Origin: JAKSUT01 sp045616505
GTDB taxonomy: Bacteria > Cyanobacteriota > Vampirovibrionia > Gastranaerophilales > Gastranaerophilaceae
Assembly (NCBI GenBank): GCA_045616505.1
Contig: JAZLGV010000004.1
Span: 1 to 8,287 of the forward strand
Direction of reading: 5' to 3'
Length of the DNA: 8,287 bases
Shown here: positions 6,556 to 8,287 of the stretch, one piece after another
How the letters are laid out: each line of letters begins with the position of its first letter
Position numbering within the stretch: position 1 is the first letter of the stretch
Notes under the pieces: model-generated
Seen by the model: only the letters and a program-made list of their open reading frames with translations
Databases searched by the model: none
Told to the model about the DNA's origin: nothing
Made by a program: the position numbers and the translations under genes

Positions 6556-6561
6556 TATAAT
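6553..6561 (+). promoter_or_regulatory. Extended -10 promoter of the 54-aa gene
   Basis: A perfect TATAAT (6556-6561) is preceded by TGC (6553-6555), an extended -10 element that can function with little -35 contact. The -35 position at 17 bp reads GAGGAA and is poor. Predicted start is about 6567, giving a leader near 55 nt before the ATG at 6623. Unlike most hits in this region it is flanked by non-A/T bases, which makes chance less likely. Confidence 0.55.
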
Positions 6562-6622
6562 GCTCTCGTAAGATATTTTAAAAAGTACAACAAATATAAT
6601 TAGTAACGAAAAGGAGAATTCG

Positions 6623-6787
6623 ATGGTCACTCTAGCTAACTCATCAAAAGTAGAAGAAAAAAAATTAAGCTCAAAATCAAATGACGAATTTGATAACTAC
6701 CTAAAACGTCAATGTTTAAAAACAACATTTAACGGTTTAGAAGTAGAAACATTTTCTTGGTATAAAAAAGTTTTAGGCTTATTATAA
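6623..6787 (+). CDS. Unrecognised 54-residue small protein
   Basis: The frame starts MVTLANSSKVEEKK and ends FSWYKKVLGLL before a TAA at 6785-6787. The start is well fixed: AAGGAG at 6611-6616, 6 nt from the ATG, is the strongest ribosome site in the window together with that of gcvH. An extended -10 promoter lies upstream, and a 12-bp-stem terminator follows 43 nt after the stop. The first 20 residues are polar and lysine/serine-rich, the middle is charged, with one Cys (C31) and one Trp (W46), and the end is short and hydrophobic. There is no signal peptide, transmembrane helix or known motif. It stands alone between rimO and a convergent envelope gene. I do not recognise a family. The transcription and translation signals make it a likely real gene, possibly well expressed, but function is unknown. 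Confidence 0.72.
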   Translation: MVTLANSSKVEEKKLSSKSNDEFDNYLKRQCLKTTFNGLEVETFSWYKKVLGLL

Positions 6788-6830
6788 TTTAAGTTTGACC
6801 AAAGAAAAGAAAATAAGAAAAAGATGTATA

Positions 6831-6861
6831 AAAAGGCTTGCCAGCGCGGGGCAAGCCTTTT
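6831..6861 (+). terminator. Strong terminator of the 54-aa gene
   Basis: A perfect 12-bp stem, AAAAGGCTTGCC (6831-6842) with GGCAAGCCTTTT (6850-6861), has a 7-nt GC-rich loop AGCGCGG. The closing T run and a second T run at 6866-6870 lie downstream on the plus strand. The A-run on the left side gives the stem partial function for the opposite strand as well. Confidence 0.85.
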
Positions 6862-6873
6862 ATGGTTTTTAAT

Positions 6874-6902
6874 AAAAAAAAAGGGCAGTTTGGAAAACTG
6901 CC
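6874..6902 (-). terminator. Terminator of the phosphodiester-glycosidase-family gene
   Basis: On the minus strand an 8-bp perfect stem (6895-6902 with 6884-6891) and a 3-nt loop is followed by C and nine T (plus-strand A-run 6874-6882). It lies 36 bp after the stop of the minus-strand gene ending at 6938. It faces the plus-strand terminator at 6831-6861, so the two convergent units are insulated from each other. Confidence 0.88.
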
Positions 6903-6937
6903 GTGTGACTATGTCTGAAGAAGTGCTATTGATGATA

Positions 6938-8203
6938 TTAGTTGATTTTGCTAATTGTAAGTGCGTTTGAAAGAGCAATTCCGCCTTTGTGTGCTGGTTG
7001 GTTTACTACTCTGCCGTTTACATACATAACTGTAGAACCGCCACCATCAAGGTTCATTGCTTCATAACATCCAATTGATTTCATAAAGTTTGCAAGTTCA
7101 GTAAGTGTTAAACCTATTGAGCTTTCTTCACGTCCATCAACTGTAACGATTATGAAATTGTTATCTGCTGTATATCCGATTGCTGTTCTTGGGTTTCTTC
7201 CGCCTACTGATAAAAGTTTTTGTTCTTTTATATCAACGTATGTTTGTCCATTTTTTAATAGGTATGGACCACCGCTTATTATGTGGTTTACATTTTCCCA
7301 GTTTGGAATTGTTTGTACGTCGAATTTAACTTTGTCGCCTATTTTTAATTTATCCATTTTAGAGGCAGGGCCTACTATTACATATCCATCTTGAGGAATT
7401 GCTTGTTGTGCAGGTGAAATTATTGTTATTTCATTGTCTTTTACAACAATTTGTTTTCCGTATTTAGGACTTGGAGGTGCAATTGTTCCCCATTCTGGTG
7501 TGTATGCGATTAAGTATGTTGATAACATCCTTGGTTGATTTATGTTATCAATTTTTATTGATTCTTTTTTAGTGTTTAATGTTGCGTTAAGTTGTATTCT
7601 TGCCATATCGTAGTGGTTGTCAAAAATACCCATTGCAACTCTATCGTAAATTGGTCCTGTATAAATTTTCTTGTTAATCATTAATGTTCCAAGAGGAACT
7701 CCTGTTTGAGGTTTAAAATATGTACCATTAATAGCAACCAAAGAATGATTTCTTTTTGCTATGGTTGTTATTGTTGATTTTCTTGCTAATTTATCTGATG
7801 CTAGTGCTGGTGCTATTTCTAAATTCGGATTTAGTTGTTTGTTTATTTCTATAACATTGAATTTTACAGGTCTGCCATTATAATATCTTGTAAGTTTTAT
7901 GTGTTTTACTCCTAGTTCTACATCTGTTATGTATCCACCTTTGTATTTTTGTCTGATTTTTCTGTTAAATTCTGCTTTTTGTTCTTCTATTGAAAGTTGT
8001 GATGCGATGTTTTTTTCTATATTAATTCCGTGCATTAAAGGTGAAATAATTGCGTTATTTGCAATCTTTAAATTCTCTTGTGCAAGTATTGGTAACCCTT
8101 TAAAAAAGCAAGGAATTAATAATATTCCTACAAAACTTGCTACGTAAATCGTGTTAAGCAGAGTTCTTGAGTTTTTTTTAATTCTTCTAATAGCAGTATC
8201 CAT
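6938..8203 (-). CDS. Membrane-anchored or secreted phosphodiester glycosidase family (NAGPA/DUF2233) protein
   Basis: The C-terminal two-thirds match the NAGPA fold, named for the mammalian uncovering enzyme that cleaves GlcNAc-1-phosphodiesters. Bacterial members act outside the cytoplasm on envelope or extracellular glycans, mostly with unknown substrates. Numbered from the ATG at 8215, landmarks are LVAINGTYFKPQTGVPLGT at 159-177, ISGGPYLLKNG at 313-323, GGRNPRTAIGYT at 338-349, VTVDGREESSIGLTLTELA at 357-375 and EAMNLDGGGSTVMYVNG at 385-401, the family's most conserved block. A basic N terminus (RRIKK) then a hydrophobic stretch near 22-46 indicates a signal peptide or anchor. Two starts are possible. 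The ATG at 8203 (421 aa) is preferred because GGTGA lies 5 nt upstream, whereas the ATG at 8215 (425 aa) has no ribosome site. It is a lone gene with its own terminator. Substrate unknown. Confidence 0.88.
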   Translation of the reverse strand: MDTAIRRIKKNSRTLLNTIYVASFVGILLIPCFFKGLPILAQENLKIANNAIISPLMHGINIEKNIASQLSIEEQKAEFNRKIRQKYKGGYITDVELGVKHIKLTRYYNGRPVKFNVIEINKQLNPNLEIAPALASDKLARKSTITTIAKRNHSLVAINGTYFKPQTGVPLGTLMINKKIYTGPIYDRVAMGIFDNHYDMARIQLNATLNTKKESIKIDNINQPRMLSTYLIAYTPEWGTIAPPSPKYGKQIVVKDNEITIISPAQQAIPQDGYVIVGPASKMDKLKIGDKVKFDVQTIPNWENVNHIISGGPYLLKNGQTYVDIKEQKLLSVGGRNPRTAIGYTADNNFIIVTVDGREESSIGLTLTELANFMKSIGCYEAMNLDGGGSTVMYVNGRVVNQPAHKGGIALSNALTISKIN

Positions 8204-8208
8204 ATTTG

Positions 8209-8213
8209 TCACC
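8209..8213 (-). promoter_or_regulatory. Ribosome-binding site selecting the start at 8203
   Basis: On the minus strand GGTGA (part of the AGGTGA complement of the 16S 3' end) ends 5 nt before the ATG at 8203. The site overlaps the alternative upstream ATG (8213-8215), which itself has only an A/T run and GGTTAC well upstream. Confidence 0.5.
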
Positions 8214-8215
8214 AT

Positions 8216-8287
8216 AAATTAAAAAGTAACCGGATACCTTTTTTTTGTGAAGAGTGGTGGGGGTAATTTTGTTTTAGGGAATGTCCC
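8216..8287. other. Upstream region of the phosphodiester-glycosidase-family gene, nothing firm
   Basis: This is 72 bp of mostly non-coding-looking sequence with a short GGGA-ATG-TCCC inverted repeat at the edge (8277-8287). A minus-strand frame with no stop runs from the window edge into a TGA overlapping the downstream start, but it is only about 25 codons and not recognisable. No convincing promoter hexamer pair is seen for the minus-strand gene. Confidence 0.3.

Noticed and set aside
6709..6978. Minus-strand 89-codon frame across the small gene's end
   Set aside because: It runs through both terminators and the end of the downstream gene and has no ribosome site; it is the shadow of overlapping features.
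8216..8287. Tail of an upstream minus-strand gene overlapping the glycosidase start
   Set aside because: Only about 25 codons remain open to the window edge, with no recognisable residues; the open frame could be chance.

Overview
The window is an AT-rich (by eye roughly 30% G+C), densely coded bacterial chromosome segment with ordinary housekeeping and envelope genes. A type IV pilus retraction-type ATPase, a glycine cleavage operon with a split P-protein, RimO and a secreted phosphodiester-glycosidase-family protein together fit a low-GC gut lineage such as Gastranaerophilales/Melainabacteria (non-photosynthetic relatives of cyanobacteria). That placement is an inference from gene content and base composition. 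A low-GC Firmicute or another AT-rich phylum cannot be excluded. No mobile element, CRISPR array, tRNA or rRNA was seen.

Layout. Positions 1-1957 (minus strand) hold a compact operon read from right to left: pilT, then recO (8-bp overlap), then the start of a small membrane-anchored protein cut by the window edge (1-bp gap). A good sigma-70-type promoter for it lies at 1992-2020. Divergent from it, the plus-strand operon gcvT-gcvH-gcvPA (2117-4897) encodes the T, H and P-alpha proteins of the glycine cleavage system. The expected partner gcvPB does not follow. Instead gcvPA meets the opposite-strand gene rimO (4894-6204) tail to tail with overlapping stop codons.

The region 6205-6622 is the only long stretch without a clear gene and holds most of the regulatory structure. 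It contains a 21-bp perfect inverted repeat, a near-consensus promoter followed within about 20 nt by an intrinsic terminator (a roughly 50-nt transcript or an attenuator), and further promoter-like elements. The last of these is an extended -10 box leading to a 54-codon gene at 6623-6787. That gene has a perfect Shine-Dalgarno and its own strong terminator, but I do not recognise its product. A second terminator in the opposite direction closes the last gene (6938-8203, minus), an N-terminally anchored NAGPA/DUF2233-type protein.

Functional links are modest. gcvT/H/PA work in one complex and need GcvPB and GcvL from elsewhere. pilT and recO are co-transcribed but act in different processes. 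I found no previously undescribed multi-gene system. The best candidates for novelty are the self-contained 54-aa gene and the short promoter-terminator cassette just upstream of it.
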